Source: an uncultured bacterium
GTDB lineage: Bacteria; Desulfobacterota; Desulfovibrionia; Desulfovibrionales; Desulfovibrionaceae
Direction: 5' to 3'
NCBI GenBank assembly: GCA_905215675.1
Contig: CAJMRA010000177.1
Location: 1 to 5,784 of the forward strand
Length of the DNA stretch: 5,784 nucleotides
The position numbers were made by a program, and so were the translations under genes. Of the stretch, positions 5,763 through 5,784 are shown one piece after another (the stretch's first letter is position 1; every line of letters starts with the position of its first letter). A model generated the notes under the pieces. It saw nothing but the letters and a program-made list of their open reading frames with translations, had not been told where the DNA came from and searched no databases.

Positions 5763-5784
5763 CATACGGCCTGTCGTTTCGCGG

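Overview
The window is a GC-rich stretch of bacterial chromosome carrying two divergent gene sets. Gene content (a ferredoxin-linked indolepyruvate oxidoreductase, proA next to nadD, two TPR proteins), base composition and protein style suggest a strict anaerobe of the Desulfovibrio/Bilophila type (Desulfovibrionaceae). That placement is an inference from recognisable families, not from a marker gene.

Left half, minus strand (read from about 2750 down to 1): a promoter near 2748-2775 drives a small membrane-anchored TPR protein of the YfgM type (2007-2681). A strong intrinsic terminator (1955-1993) follows it. A second hairpin (1928-1952) then ends one base from the Shine-Dalgarno of iorA (67-1917). 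IorA is the large, thiamine-diphosphate and iron-sulfur subunit of indolepyruvate:ferredoxin oxidoreductase, which oxidatively decarboxylates aryl-pyruvates made from aromatic amino acids. A further minus-strand gene, expected to be the small subunit iorB but not identifiable here, probably begins in the first 45 bases and runs off the window.

Middle, 2682-2885: a 204-base divergent intergenic region with one sigma70-like promoter for each side, plus a hairpin at the predicted 5' end of the TPR-protein mRNA.

Right half, plus strand: proA (2886-4145, proline synthesis), nadD (4146-4919, NAD synthesis) and a soluble TPR protein of unknown role (4888-5727). The genes are packed without gaps: TAGATG at the first junction and a 32-base overlap at the second, so they look like one translationally coupled operon. 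A perfect 11-bp-stem hairpin (5738-5762) follows the last gene but lacks a T-run.

No mobile element, CRISPR array, tRNA or rRNA was seen. Most of the window is ordinary housekeeping DNA. The two points most worth attention are the IorA ferredoxin domain, where the ligands of exactly one of the two expected [4Fe-4S] clusters are missing, and the iorA leader, where a terminator arm and a ribosome-site-adjacent hairpin share complementary segments and could form alternative structures.
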